DNA from: Roseobacter sp.
Lineage (GTDB): Bacteria > Pseudomonadota > Alphaproteobacteria > Rhodobacterales > Rhodobacteraceae
NCBI GenBank assembly: GCA_015665415.1
Contig: JADFAE010000014.1
Span: forward strand, 280,125 to 344,124
Direction: 5' to 3'
Length of the DNA stretch: 64,000 nt
A model generated the notes under the pieces. That model saw nothing but the letters and a program-made list of their open reading frames with translations, was not told where the DNA came from and did no database searches. The translations under genes were made by a program, and so were the position numbers. Below, one piece after another: positions 27,009 to 35,397 of the stretch (position 1 is its first letter; the number at the start of each line of letters is the position of its first letter).

Positions 27009-28127
27009 TCAGGCCATCAGTTCGAACTCTGCTTCGGCACGGATCTGGCCGTTGACCAGAATCCGCAAGTGATGGGGCCCCGGGTGCAACTTGAAGGTTG
27101 TAGCATCCCCCTTTAATCGGTGAGATTTTTCAATAGTCAACTTATCTTGCGAAATTTGCGCCTTCTTGATCTTGAAAACTTTTTGTGAACTCTTTCCCGC
27201 AGGGCGATGAAAACAAATGATATAGTCAACAATCGCTGAGAGAGACGCCGGTGCGGATAGCTCCACCTCAAAGGAAACAGACTCTCCTATTCGCACCTTT
27301 TGGCTGTTGAGCGTCAGTTTTGCAGAGACCTCTGCATCCGGGTCATATCCCAGCAGGCGCAGCGCGCCAGCATGGCCAGATTTCACCAGACCGCGACAGG
27401 CATGTGTGCTGATCCAGTCCAACTCCTTGGCGGTCTGGCTGCCTTGTTCGCGCCAACGCGACAGGCGCTCCAACATCAGCTCCGGATCTTTTTTGGAAAT
27501 GTCGTTGAGATGATTGGCAACCGAGCGGGTGACATAGCGCGTTGGGTCAGCCTGCAGATGATCCAACAGGGGCAGCGGGTCCGCCAATGCCAGCGACACT
27601 CCCTCGCCCCAGGGCAACCGCGGTCGGGTGCCTTCGCTGACCAGACGACGCACATGATAACTGGGGTGGGTCAGCCAGTCCTGCATTCGCGCCAGGGTCA
27701 GCGTGGGATGCGCGTTCAAGAACGGGCGCACCGCCCACTCCATCGAAAACCGCTGGGTCAGCTCTGCCAGCAGATCCAATCCCAGCTCCGGATAATGCTC
27801 CAGGGCACGCGCCACCACAAACTCCCCCAGTGGCGCAAAGATGAAATCGCCAAAATCATCGTCCGACCTACCCGGATCCAGCGGCGGCGGCAGGGCCTGG
27901 AGCAGGATCGGAGCCACCTGCGGCAGCGCCCCCGGCAGATGCCTGCCCAGAATCTCTGCAATCCAACTGATGCGCGCCTTCAGCTCACGCTCCTGCAGGC
28001 CCGCCATGACGTCAGTCTCAAACCTGCCCGGATCAAACCCAGGGGAGGCTGAGGCAAAAAGACCCGCCAAATAGCGGGTCTTATCGAGATTGAACAATTG
28101 GTCCTTCAGGGAAAACCCGCTGGCCAT
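27009..28127 (-). CDS. alkC: AlkC-type DNA alkylation repair glycosylase
   Basis: 372 residues. A HEAT-like helical part (about 1-265, including MEWAVRPFLNAHP, WLTHPSYHVRRLVSEGTRPRLPW and DPTRYVTRSVANHLNDISKKDPE) matches the AlkC/AlkD superfamily, which removes alkylated bases without base flipping. The last 100 residues (KLTLNSQKVRIGESVSFEVEL...) look like an Ig-like domain, known in a subset of AlkC proteins. GGAGGAATTCA before the ATG is a strong ribosome site. Alone on its strand; no ada gene nearby. Confidence 0.85.
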   Translation of the reverse strand: MASGFSLKDQLFNLDKTRYLAGLFASASPGFDPGRFETDVMAGLQERELKARISWIAEILGRHLPGALPQVAPILLQALPPPLDPGRSDDDFGDFIFAPLGEFVVARALEHYPELGLDLLAELTQRFSMEWAVRPFLNAHPTLTLARMQDWLTHPSYHVRRLVSEGTRPRLPWGEGVSLALADPLPLLDHLQADPTRYVTRSVANHLNDISKKDPELMLERLSRWREQGSQTAKELDWISTHACRGLVKSGHAGALRLLGYDPDAEVSAKLTLNSQKVRIGESVSFEVELSAPASLSAIVDYIICFHRPAGKSSQKVFKIKKAQISQDKLTIEKSHRLKGDATTFKLHPGPHHLRILVNGQIRAEAEFELMA

Positions 28128-28166
28128 TGAATTCCTCCGCTCAATTTGTCGTTTTCTTCGGCTGAG

Positions 28167-28946
28167 TTACAGCGTCATATTGGTGGCACCGCCATCCAGC
28201 AGGATGTTCTGGCCCACAATGAAACCGGCATGCTGCGAGCAGAGAAAGGCGCAGGTAGCGCCAAATTCCTGCCGCGAGCCATAGCGTCCAGCCGGGATGG
28301 TTGCCGCCCGCTGGGCTTTAGCTTCCTCCATGGTGATGCCCTGCTGGGCACAGACACCGCTGTCGAGCGAGACCGCCCGGTCGGTGGCATGGATACCCGG
28401 CATCAGATTGTTGATGCAGACCCCACTACCGGCCACCTGACGCGCGGTGCCCGCCACATATCCGGTCAAACCCGCGCGAGCAGAGTTGGACAGGCCCAGA
28501 ACCGCGATCGGCGCTTTGACGGATTGCGAGGTGATATTGACCACCCGCCCCCAGCCCCTGTCCATCATCCCAGGTAGCAACGCCTTCATCAGCGCAATCG
28601 GGGCCAGCATATTGGCGTCCAGCGCCTTGATGAAATCCTCGCGTTCCCAATCGGACCACAGACCCGGAGGCGGGCCACCGGCGTTGGTGACCAGAATATC
28701 CACCCCCTGTGCCACAGCAAGCAGCCGTTGCTGCCCCTCAGCGGTGGTCACATCAGCTGCCACGGTTTCGACCTCGACACCGTGAGTGTCGCGAATCCCC
28801 TGAGCCGCCGCCAACAGCGCCTCTTCGCCCCGGGCATTCATCACCAGATTGACGCCCGCTTCGGCCAGCGCCTCGGCGCAGCCCAACCCCAGTCCCTTAC
28901 TGCTGGCACAGACCAACGCCCGCTTCCCTATGATCCCTAGATCCAT
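28167..28946 (-). CDS. SDR family oxidoreductase
   Basis: 259 residues from ATG 28946 (GGAGAG upstream). Cofactor motif here reads ASSKGLGLGCAEALA instead of TGxxxGxG; LVTNAGGPPPG and NITSQSVKAPI follow. The usual Tyr of YxxxK is replaced: the stretch is LGLSNSARAGL, as in the BacA/FabG-like clade often labelled 3-oxoacyl reductase with divergent active site. Substrate unknown. Confidence 0.8.
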   Translation of the reverse strand: MDLGIIGKRALVCASSKGLGLGCAEALAEAGVNLVMNARGEEALLAAAQGIRDTHGVEVETVAADVTTAEGQQRLLAVAQGVDILVTNAGGPPPGLWSDWEREDFIKALDANMLAPIALMKALLPGMMDRGWGRVVNITSQSVKAPIAVLGLSNSARAGLTGYVAGTARQVAGSGVCINNLMPGIHATDRAVSLDSGVCAQQGITMEEAKAQRAATIPAGRYGSRQEFGATCAFLCSQHAGFIVGQNILLDGGATNMTL

Positions 28947-29068
28947 CTGTTTCTCTCCACTGCGCATTTCATGTCTGGCCAAAGACTGCACCGCAGGGGC
29001 GACAATGGCCAGCCCGGAAACATGCGCATTCGATCAGTTTAACGCGGTGTCAGGAATTTGGTCCGTAA

Positions 29069-30166
29069 ATGTCCGTATCATGCCATAATTGGCTGGTAGC
29101 ACCTGTGCCAAAGGGCGTGCAGAAACCGCCGCCCGCAGCAGCCAGAGGTTTTTCCGTGACCGCATCAGATCGCGCCATTCAGTCCATCCCCGCCTACCCG
29201 GCAGAGCAATTTCGGGTCGAGATCGGTGCCAATATGGGGGATCCGTTGGGTGTGCTGGACGATTTGGTGCTCGACGACATCTACCTGCTTGCCCCACCTG
29301 CCCGGCCAGGGCGACTTTCGCTTGCCACCGGCTCGCAGGGTAGCTTTAGCGTGGCGGAGGGCACGGGTCTGGGTCAGATCGGTGCCGCGCTGCACCTGGA
29401 TTGCACCCTCACCCTGATGCCGCAGTCTGGCGACAATATCGACGCTCTGGTCATGGTCGAGGTCGATCCTGAAGGCATGATCGCCGCCGTCTATCTGCTG
29501 CCGATGGCACCGCTAACGGCGCAGCAGAACTATACGCTGGTACGCGCCACCCAAGAGGACGCCCGGCGCAAGCTGGCACAGATGGCCTGTGTCTCCTTTA
29601 CCCGCGGCACCCGGATCACTCTGGCCACCGGTGCGCAACACCCCATCGAAGACCTCCAGCCCGGCGACCGTATCCTGACCCGCGACGCCGGCGTGCAAGA
29701 GCTGCGCTGGATTGGCCAAAGCACCGCCCGCGCAGTAGGCCGCATGGCCCCGGTACTGATCCGCGCCCATGCCCTGAACAATGCCAATGACCTGCTGGTG
29801 AGCCCGGATCACCGGCTGATGGTCTATCAGCGCCAGGATGAATTGGGCACCGGCTGTCCCGAGCTCCTGGTGCGGGCCCACGATCTGGTCAATGGCGACA
29901 CGGTGGTGCTGCAGGACGGTGGTTTCGTCGATTATTTCCAGCTTTTGTTTGACCACCATCACATTGTCTATGCCGAGGGCATCGCAGCCGAGTCCCTGTT
30001 TCTGGATGCCTTGACTCAACCTGCTCTGCCGGATGAGATCCTGAGCCGGATGTCGCCAGCAACCGGAACACAGCACCGCCGCGACGCCCATGGCATCGAC
30101 GTGCAAAAAGCCCTGCTTGACCGCCCCGATGCCGTGAGCCTGTTGAAACGTGCCTCACTTCGATAG
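29069..30166 (+). CDS. Hint domain protein, second copy
   Basis: 365 residues if begun at 29069; a GTG at 29156 is also a candidate start, since homology-like sequence begins near SIPAYPAEQFRVEIGANMGD. After a beta-rich N-terminal half comes a Hint domain at about 173-320: SFTRGTRITLATG, IEDLQPGDRILTRDAGVQELRWIG and LLVSPDHRLMVYQ. The histidine is kept, but Ser stands where the nucleophilic Cys normally precedes FTxGT (a Cys lies two residues earlier). Such proteins are common in Rhodobacterales; secretion or matrix roles have been suggested but none is shown here. Confidence 0.78.
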   Translation: MSVSCHNWLVAPVPKGVQKPPPAAARGFSVTASDRAIQSIPAYPAEQFRVEIGANMGDPLGVLDDLVLDDIYLLAPPARPGRLSLATGSQGSFSVAEGTGLGQIGAALHLDCTLTLMPQSGDNIDALVMVEVDPEGMIAAVYLLPMAPLTAQQNYTLVRATQEDARRKLAQMACVSFTRGTRITLATGAQHPIEDLQPGDRILTRDAGVQELRWIGQSTARAVGRMAPVLIRAHALNNANDLLVSPDHRLMVYQRQDELGTGCPELLVRAHDLVNGDTVVLQDGGFVDYFQLLFDHHHIVYAEGIAAESLFLDALTQPALPDEILSRMSPATGTQHRRDAHGIDVQKALLDRPDAVSLLKRASLR

Positions 30167-30417
30167 CCCGGTCACGCCAATTTCCGGGCAACAGCCGGTG
30201 CCCGCACCAGACCGGAGGCTGTCACGTTCTTAGCTGTCTGAAGTCGTGCGATGCACCGCCTGGCTGCCACCAGGTAACCACCGGGCGCGGGAGACCCTTT
30301 ATTTGCAAATACCAAAATGTCACAGGCCACCCGCCTTTACCCAGGGCCTTGCTGGACGTCGCCATGACGGGTGGATTAGAGAAGGCCGCGCAGCTGGCAG
30401 CAACGTAAGGACATGAC

Positions 30418-31701
30418 ATGAACCCCATCGGAGTTGTTGTAGTCCTTGCAACAACAATTTTCCCTGCATTTCAGCTTTTCTCGCTGCCAAATGTGGCGGA
30501 TCAGATTGCCCTTTTCTCGCAGTATCTGGGACTGGCGGCGCTGATCCTTATGGCCTGGGGGCAAATCCTGTCCACCCGTCTGCCCGGGACAGAAGCGCTG
30601 TTTGGCGGGTTGGACCGCATCTATGTCTTGCACAAATGGGCCGGTATCACCGCCATGGCGGCCATTCTGCTGCACGATACAATCGACGCCGAGATGCGCG
30701 GGCTGGGCCGGGAAACCGCCCTCAATGAGCTGGCTGAAACTCTGGGCGAATTGAGCCTCTACGGGTTGTTGATTCTGGTTGTGATCTCGATTGCCACCTT
30801 CATCCCCTACCATCTGTGGAAATGGACGCACAAAGCCATGGGCGCGCTGTTTGCCGCCGGCACCTTCCATTTCTGCTTTATCATGAAACCCTTCGCCATG
30901 AGCGACCCTGCCGGGATCTACACCGGCGTCTTTTGCCTGCTGGGGCTGCTCTCCTATGCCTGGATGCTGCTGCCCCAGCGGATGCGCCGCGCCCATCCCT
31001 ATCGCATCGAAGCGCTGGAAGAGACCGGCGGCGCCCTCGCCATCACCCTGAAACCCAGCAAGCGCGGCATTCGGCCCACCCCCGGACAATTTGGTGTGCT
31101 CAGCTTCACCGGCTCCGACAATGGAGAGCCGCATCCCTTCAGCTTTTCCAAGATCGAGGCCGACGGCACCCTGCGCGTGACCATCAAGGCCCTGGGAGAT
31201 TTCACCACAGGCCTGTCGCGGCGCCTGCAAACCGGCGCTGAGCTGCGCATCCAGGGGCCCTTTGGCCGCTTCCGCACCTCTGGCAAAACCGCCGAGATCT
31301 GGATTGCCGGCGGCATCGGCATCACCCCGTTTCTGGCCTGGGCCGAGGCACTGACCCCGGATGCGGGCCCGGTGGATCTGTTTTACTGCGTCAAATCAAG
31401 CGCCGATGCCCCCCATCTGGCAGAGGTCCAGGCCATGGCCGCGGCCAAGCCCAATCTGCGGCTGCATCTAATCCAGTCGAGCGCGGGCAAACGGCTGTCG
31501 GCGGATCTTATTGCTCAGACGGTTGCAGCTGATCTGTCCCAGGTCAAAGTCTCGTTCTGCGGCCCGGTGCCGATGCGCCAGGCGCTGCAGAGCGGGTTGC
31601 GCCGTTTTGGCGTGACAGCGCGTGATTTCCATTTTGAGGAATTCGAATTCCGCACCGGCATTGGCCTGAAACGACTTGCGAGCTGGATCTTGAACCGCTG
31701 A
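30418..31701 (+). CDS. Ferric-reductase-like transmembrane flavoprotein
   Basis: 427 residues. N-terminal half has six hydrophobic helices of the ferric reductase-like domain with His residues for heme (VLHKWAGITAMAAILLHD and YHLWKWTHKAMGALFAAGTFHF). C-terminal half is an FAD/NAD(P)-binding reductase: HPFSFSK (FAD), GPFGRF and IAGGIGITPFLAW (nucleotide). Predicted to move electrons from NAD(P)H across the membrane. AAGGA precedes the ATG. The 250-bp gap upstream shows no feature. Confidence 0.88.
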   Translation: MNPIGVVVVLATTIFPAFQLFSLPNVADQIALFSQYLGLAALILMAWGQILSTRLPGTEALFGGLDRIYVLHKWAGITAMAAILLHDTIDAEMRGLGRETALNELAETLGELSLYGLLILVVISIATFIPYHLWKWTHKAMGALFAAGTFHFCFIMKPFAMSDPAGIYTGVFCLLGLLSYAWMLLPQRMRRAHPYRIEALEETGGALAITLKPSKRGIRPTPGQFGVLSFTGSDNGEPHPFSFSKIEADGTLRVTIKALGDFTTGLSRRLQTGAELRIQGPFGRFRTSGKTAEIWIAGGIGITPFLAWAEALTPDAGPVDLFYCVKSSADAPHLAEVQAMAAAKPNLRLHLIQSSAGKRLSADLIAQTVAADLSQVKVSFCGPVPMRQALQSGLRRFGVTARDFHFEEFEFRTGIGLKRLASWILNR

Positions 31702-32028
31702 TCCACCGCTTTCCCGCGTGAAAACCCTGCCCCAAGGACTGAGGACAGGGCCAGCCCATTCTTCCGGTGGTCAGCTTTCAGCCCAAATACGACCTTCACA
31801 CCAAAGGCCGCAAAGCGCATCCTGCGAGTTCGAAGTGTTTGCGTGCTTTTCCCGCTAGCCGCCATTCAGCGAGTGGTCGGGGCCTCAGCTGATGCTGTGC
31901 TCTGGGCGAACGGCAGCGAAGCGCAGATAGTCACGTTTTCAAAGTTTGGGCCAATTCACGTCTTTACGGAGTACGATTGAGCTGCGAAGACAAAAAAGCT
32001 GACAACTTCACTAGATAAATCAAGAAGA
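31702..32028. other. Gap after the flavoprotein gene
   Basis: No gene, strong hairpin or recognisable site. Composition turns AT-richer from about 31920, where the HAD gene islet begins. Confidence 0.4.
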
Positions 32029-32072
32029 TCCAACAGCTGCAGTACGCCTTTTAGGCGTGCGCGCACTGCAGC
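32029..32072. repeat. Hairpin element upstream of the HAD gene
   Basis: GCTGCAGT (32036-32043) pairs with ACTGCAGC (32065-32072), and inside it ACGCC pairs with GGCGT around TTTTA. It begins TCCAACA and shares TCCAACA..TGCAG, then GCCTxTTAGGC, with the element 589 bp downstream. Confidence 0.7.
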
Positions 32073-32114
32073 ATTTGCCTAGACTATATGTAGCACAGTA
32101 GGATCCAATGAAAT

Positions 32115-32576
32115 ATGACTGTCTCCTCTTCTAAAAAGACCTGCTTCGTAGATATGGACGATGTGATGTGTGACTTTCTGGGAGCATACCAGAAAGCGAT
32201 TGAGCACAATCCCGCCATGACCTTCCCACAAGCTGAGCATGGGTTCTTTCGGCGTTTGCCTGAGGTCGAAGGAGCTGTTGATGCGGTGAAAACGCTAGCT
32301 CAAACATTTGATCTATGGATCCTCAGCGCACCTTCTGTGTTCAACCCAATGTCCTATACTGAAAAACGGGTCTGGGTTGAAGAACACCTCGGGTTTAATT
32401 TCTGCGAGCGGCTAATTTTGTCCTGCAATAAGGGCTTCATGAAGGGTGATTTCCTCGTGGATGACCGAGTTAGAGGGCATGGACAAGAGTTATTTGAAGG
32501 TGAGATCGTGCAGTTTGGAAGCGCTAGCTTTCCGAGCTGGGACGAAGTTTTGCGCTATTTGCTACCCAGAGCATAG
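32115..32576 (+). CDS. HAD-type 5'(3')-deoxyribonucleotidase-like protein
   Basis: 153 residues. Catalytic motif I is CFVDMDDVMCDF (Asp nucleophile and the +2 Asp), followed by LWILSAPS (motif II Ser) and LVDDRVRGHG (motif IV Asp pair). This fits the NT5C-like family that dephosphorylates deoxynucleotides. Base composition is clearly lower in GC than the neighbours, and the gene is alone between two look-alike hairpins, so it appears to have been acquired as a unit. Confidence 0.8.
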   Translation: MTVSSSKKTCFVDMDDVMCDFLGAYQKAIEHNPAMTFPQAEHGFFRRLPEVEGAVDAVKTLAQTFDLWILSAPSVFNPMSYTEKRVWVEEHLGFNFCERLILSCNKGFMKGDFLVDDRVRGHGQELFEGEIVQFGSASFPSWDEVLRYLLPRA

Positions 32577-32617
32577 TTAGCAGAAGGTGCGGAATTTCAC
32601 GTCTCAAATCATAAGCG

Positions 32618-32673
32618 TCCAACAAGTGCAGCAAGCCTCTTAGGCAGCCCACTTGTAGGCAGCCCCACTTGCG
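32618..32673. repeat. Hairpin element downstream of the HAD gene
   Basis: CAAGTG (from 32623) pairs with CACTTG (32650-32655) around GCCTCTTAGGC. It resembles the upstream element. The segment GGCAGCCCACTTGTA is then repeated in tandem with small changes (32643-32657, 32658-32673). Confidence 0.65.
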
Positions 32674-32984
32674 TGGTCCAAGTTAAAAGTTAGCCGCTCG
32701 CATGACGCAGTTGCTGTAAAGGGCGGCTTCGAGCCAACAGCCGCCCTCGGTACCTGGCATGGATGCTGTATACGCATTGGGCAGTTTGCAACTCTAAGTA
32801 GATCCGGTGTCGCACAGGTAAATCGATGATAGCAGACATTCGCAGCAAATTGAATGTAAGCCAGTAGGACGAGCAATCGGATCTTGCATGGAACAGAAAC
32901 TAAATCTCAGCTTGAGCGTTTTGACCCGAAGCCGAAAAGGCTGCCTTCTATGCCCATTGACAGCACGGGAGATGGGTCCGTACA
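32674..32984. other. Gap between HAD islet and riboswitch
   Basis: AGGGCGGCT (32720-32728) pairs perfectly with AGCCGCCCT (32739-32747). The rest is AT-rich and must hold the promoter of the cobalamin operon; TTGAGC and TTGACC around 32913-32930 are possible -35 elements, but I cannot fix a start site. Confidence 0.4.
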
Positions 32985-33178
32985 TAGCCTTGATGGTTTT
33001 CGCCGGGGACACTCTGGGGAAATGAAAAGGGAATACGGTGTGGTGTAGCCAAAAGGCGCCAAATCCGTGACTGCCCCCGCAACTGTGAGCGGAGAGCACT
33101 GCTGCAACAGGCCACTGCCCCTCGGGGTGGGAAGGCGCAGCAAGGCCTCGACCCGCGAGTCAGGAGACCTGCCATCCT
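32985..33178 (+). promoter_or_regulatory. Cobalamin riboswitch
   Basis: The AdoCbl aptamer is recognised from its ordered conserved blocks: GGTTTTCGCC at the 5' side, GGGAATACGGTG, then AAATCCGTGACTGCCCCCGC, CAACTGTGAGCGG, the B12 box GCCACTGCCC near 33111, and GCGAGTCAGGAGACCTGCC at the 3' end. It sits in the 5' leader of a cobalamin-import operon and should lower expression when B12 is plentiful. A hairpin AGGAC/GTCCT (about 33195-33209) follows, just before the ribosome site, so control may act on translation. Confidence 0.95.
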
Positions 33179-33222
33179 GTAGTTTACCCAACCCAGGACG
33201 GGGAGTCCTGAAGGAGGCCTAA

Positions 33223-33309
33223 ATGGCACAAAGTAGCTGTGTTCACAGGACCGGCATCTTCTCAATTCGCGCGCTTAACTGCGAGGCGAGACATGACCAA
33301 GACCAGTGA
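33223..33309 (+). CDS. 28-codon leader ORF after the riboswitch
   Basis: ATG 33223 has the best ribosome site of the operon (AAGGAGG, five bases upstream). It reads MAQSSCVHRTGIFSIRALNC then EARHDQDQ and stops at 33309, overlapping the first 17 bases of the DUF1636 gene in another frame. The strong site and overlap suggest that translating it lets ribosomes reach DUF1636, or that it is a small protein. No homolog recognised. Confidence 0.5.
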   Translation: MAQSSCVHRTGIFSIRALNCEARHDQDQ

Positions 33310-33649
33310 TCATTCCATTTTGATCTGCTCCACATGTAAAGGTATAGGCGAAGCCAACAAACTGCGCGAGGCACTGGCAGAACGTGTTTCCAAGCGCTTC
33401 GTCTTTCGAGCAATCGACTGTATGGCGGGATGTGCTCGCCCGATAGTTGTCGGTCTGCAGGGGGCTGGCAAAACACAGTATCTCTTTGGAGAGATCAATG
33501 CAGAGGCCGATATCGAGGCGGTTGCATGTTTTGCCGAGCAATTCCTCACCAGCGAAACCGGCTGGAGCAAAGCGTCAATGCGGCCCAAGAGGTTATACAA
33601 CAAGACACTGGCACGGCTTCCTTCTCCTCGGCTGGAGTGCAAGGCATGA
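33293..33649 (+). CDS. DUF1636 predicted metal-binding protein
   Basis: 118 residues. Two cysteine pairs, ICSTCKG near the start and DCMAGCARP in the middle, fit the DUF1636 small thioredoxin-like ferredoxin fold, often found near cobalamin genes. ATG 33293 has GAGG upstream; an in-frame GTG at 33239 would add 18 residues. It is the first main gene after the riboswitch and overlaps the ATPase gene by ATGA. A role in cobalt or corrinoid handling is inferred. Confidence 0.8.
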   Translation: MTKTSDHSILICSTCKGIGEANKLREALAERVSKRFVFRAIDCMAGCARPIVVGLQGAGKTQYLFGEINAEADIEAVACFAEQFLTSETGWSKASMRPKRLYNKTLARLPSPRLECKA

Positions 33650-34452
33650 GAGGGTCATCCGCGTTTCTCAGCGTGCGTGATCTGGAGTATTTTGCTCTAA
33701 ACGGGGATACCCTGGTCTCGGATGTATCCTTTGATCTGGAGCAGGGCGCGATCCTTGCCATTGCCGGACCAAATGGGGCGGGCAAGTCCACCCTGTTGAA
33801 CCTGCTCTCAGGAAGTGAACCGCTGGCGCTTGGTGAGGTTTTCATCGGCGGTTCCAGCCTGGGCAAGATGAATGCACATGAGCGGGCGGCATTGATCGCG
33901 CTCGTCAGCCAGCAGAGCGCCCCAGATGGGCGCCTGCGGCTTCAGGACTATGTTGCCCTTGGACAATTGCCTATCGCGGCACGCCGATCGGCAAGTCAAA
34001 ATGCCCAAGCCGTTCTATCCATTCTGGATCTCACAGGGCTTTCGAAACTGGCCCGAAAGTCCATGGCGCAACTGTCAGGGGGCGAACGCCAACGTGCGCA
34101 TATTGCCCGTGCCCTTGCGCAGGAACCCAAGCTTTTGTTTCTGGATGAGCCCACCAATCACCTGGATCCGGATGCCAAAGGGCGCATGCTCTCCTTGGTT
34201 GCCTCTCTGGGCATCACCGTTGTCATGGTGGTGCACGATTTGGTGCTGATCCCGGAGTTTGCCACCCACGCGGCCTTGATGAAATCGACGCGGCTCGTCG
34301 CCTTTGGCGCGACCTCTGATGTGCTCACCCCTGAACATGTCCAGTCAACCTTTGGGGTCCGCTATCTGAGCCTGCCCCACGAGGGCCGGATGATCCCAGC
34401 TCTCGACATCCGCAAAACCAATTTTCAAAATCTGAAGGAAAACTCTCAATGA
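33646..34452 (+). CDS. BtuD/FecE-type ABC importer ATPase
   Basis: 268 residues from ATG 33646. Walker A GPNGAGKST at 41-49, signature LSGGERQRAHIARAL, Walker B LLFLDEPTNHLD, H-loop MVVHD. Typical of cobalamin/iron-complex importers. With the riboswitch upstream and its partner genes downstream, cobalamin or another corrinoid is the likely cargo. Overlaps its neighbours on both sides by 4 bp. Confidence 0.88.
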   Translation: MRGSSAFLSVRDLEYFALNGDTLVSDVSFDLEQGAILAIAGPNGAGKSTLLNLLSGSEPLALGEVFIGGSSLGKMNAHERAALIALVSQQSAPDGRLRLQDYVALGQLPIAARRSASQNAQAVLSILDLTGLSKLARKSMAQLSGGERQRAHIARALAQEPKLLFLDEPTNHLDPDAKGRMLSLVASLGITVVMVVHDLVLIPEFATHAALMKSTRLVAFGATSDVLTPEHVQSTFGVRYLSLPHEGRMIPALDIRKTNFQNLKENSQ

Positions 34453-35396
34453 AAACTCTCTGGTCAGCTGCACTCCTACTTGGTGTGGCAAGCGCTGCCG
34501 CCGCACATGAAGTGACGGTCGACAATTGCGGTACTCCACTGGTTTTTGAAGCCATGCCTGAGCGGTTGGTGGTGCATGATATCAACATGGCTGAAATGGC
34601 CTTTGCACTTGGTCTGCAGGACAAGATGGTGGGTGTCACCGGCATTACCGGCTGGTATAAGACCAGTCCCGAATTTGATGAAGCACGTGGAGAAATCCCG
34701 GAACTTGCGCCCAAGTATCCAAGCATTGAGAATCTGGTTTCGGCCTCCGCCGATCTGTTTTTCGCCGGCTGGTACTATGGGATGAAGCCGGGTGGTGACG
34801 TCACACCGGACACACTCGCCCCCTTTGGGGTCAAGACCATGGTCCTGACCGAAAGCTGCGTTCATCTGGACAAAGACCGGCCCGAAGCCAGCATGGATCT
34901 GTTGTTCAACGACGTGATGCGTCTGGGCAAGGTCATGCATGTGGAAGACAAGGCAGAAGCCTTGATTGCAGGCTGGCAGCAGCAATTGGCCAGCATTGAA
35001 GCCAAGACAGCGCAACAGCCCAAGCCACGTGTATTCCTGCTTGATGGTCCTGCGGATGCGCCCTTCACTGCGGGCAAGTTTGCAATTCCCGACGCGATGA
35101 TCACAGCGGCAGGTGGCGCCAGCGTCACCCATGATCTGGACACAAGCTGGGGGCGCACCTCCTGGGAAGCGGTCGCAGCGGCCAATCCGGAATTCCTGGT
35201 GCTGCTGGACTACCAAAATGGCAATGGGGCCGAAGAGACCTTTAGGTTCCTACAGGAGCACCCGGTCATGGCCTATGTTGATGCGGTCAAGAACGAACGC
35301 TGGGTGGGGCTGCGTTACGAGGAGCTGACGCCTGGGCCTGCCAATATTGCAGCGATCGAAAAAATGGCCAAGGCAATGCACCCGGGCCTCAACTGA
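34449..35396 (+). CDS. BtuF-like periplasmic substrate-binding protein
   Basis: 315 residues with a cleavable signal peptide (MKTLWSAALLLGVASAAAAH). The class III binding-protein fold is seen from PERLVVHDINMAEMAFALGL, ENLVSASADLFFAGW and the C-terminal domain WGRTSWEAVAAANPEFLVLLDY. Binds the ligand outside the membrane and delivers it to the permease. A single Cys pair may form a disulfide. Cobalamin is inferred from the riboswitch. Confidence 0.88.
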   Translation: MKTLWSAALLLGVASAAAAHEVTVDNCGTPLVFEAMPERLVVHDINMAEMAFALGLQDKMVGVTGITGWYKTSPEFDEARGEIPELAPKYPSIENLVSASADLFFAGWYYGMKPGGDVTPDTLAPFGVKTMVLTESCVHLDKDRPEASMDLLFNDVMRLGKVMHVEDKAEALIAGWQQQLASIEAKTAQQPKPRVFLLDGPADAPFTAGKFAIPDAMITAAGGASVTHDLDTSWGRTSWEAVAAANPEFLVLLDYQNGNGAEETFRFLQEHPVMAYVDAVKNERWVGLRYEELTPGPANIAAIEKMAKAMHPGLN

Positions 35397-35397
35397 T

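Noticed and set aside
30222..30428. Minus-strand 68-codon ORF before the flavoprotein gene
   Set aside because: No ribosome site, no domain and no support from neighbours.
32029..32673. Integron attC sites around the HAD gene
   Set aside because: RYYYAAC-like ends are present (ATCCAAC, GTCCAAC), but the matching GTTRRRY ends are missing and no integrase is in the window. I keep the hairpin pair but not the integron call.
33239..33292. GTG start for DUF1636
   Set aside because: Possible but weaker than ATG 33293 with GAGG; the strong site at 33211 serves another frame.
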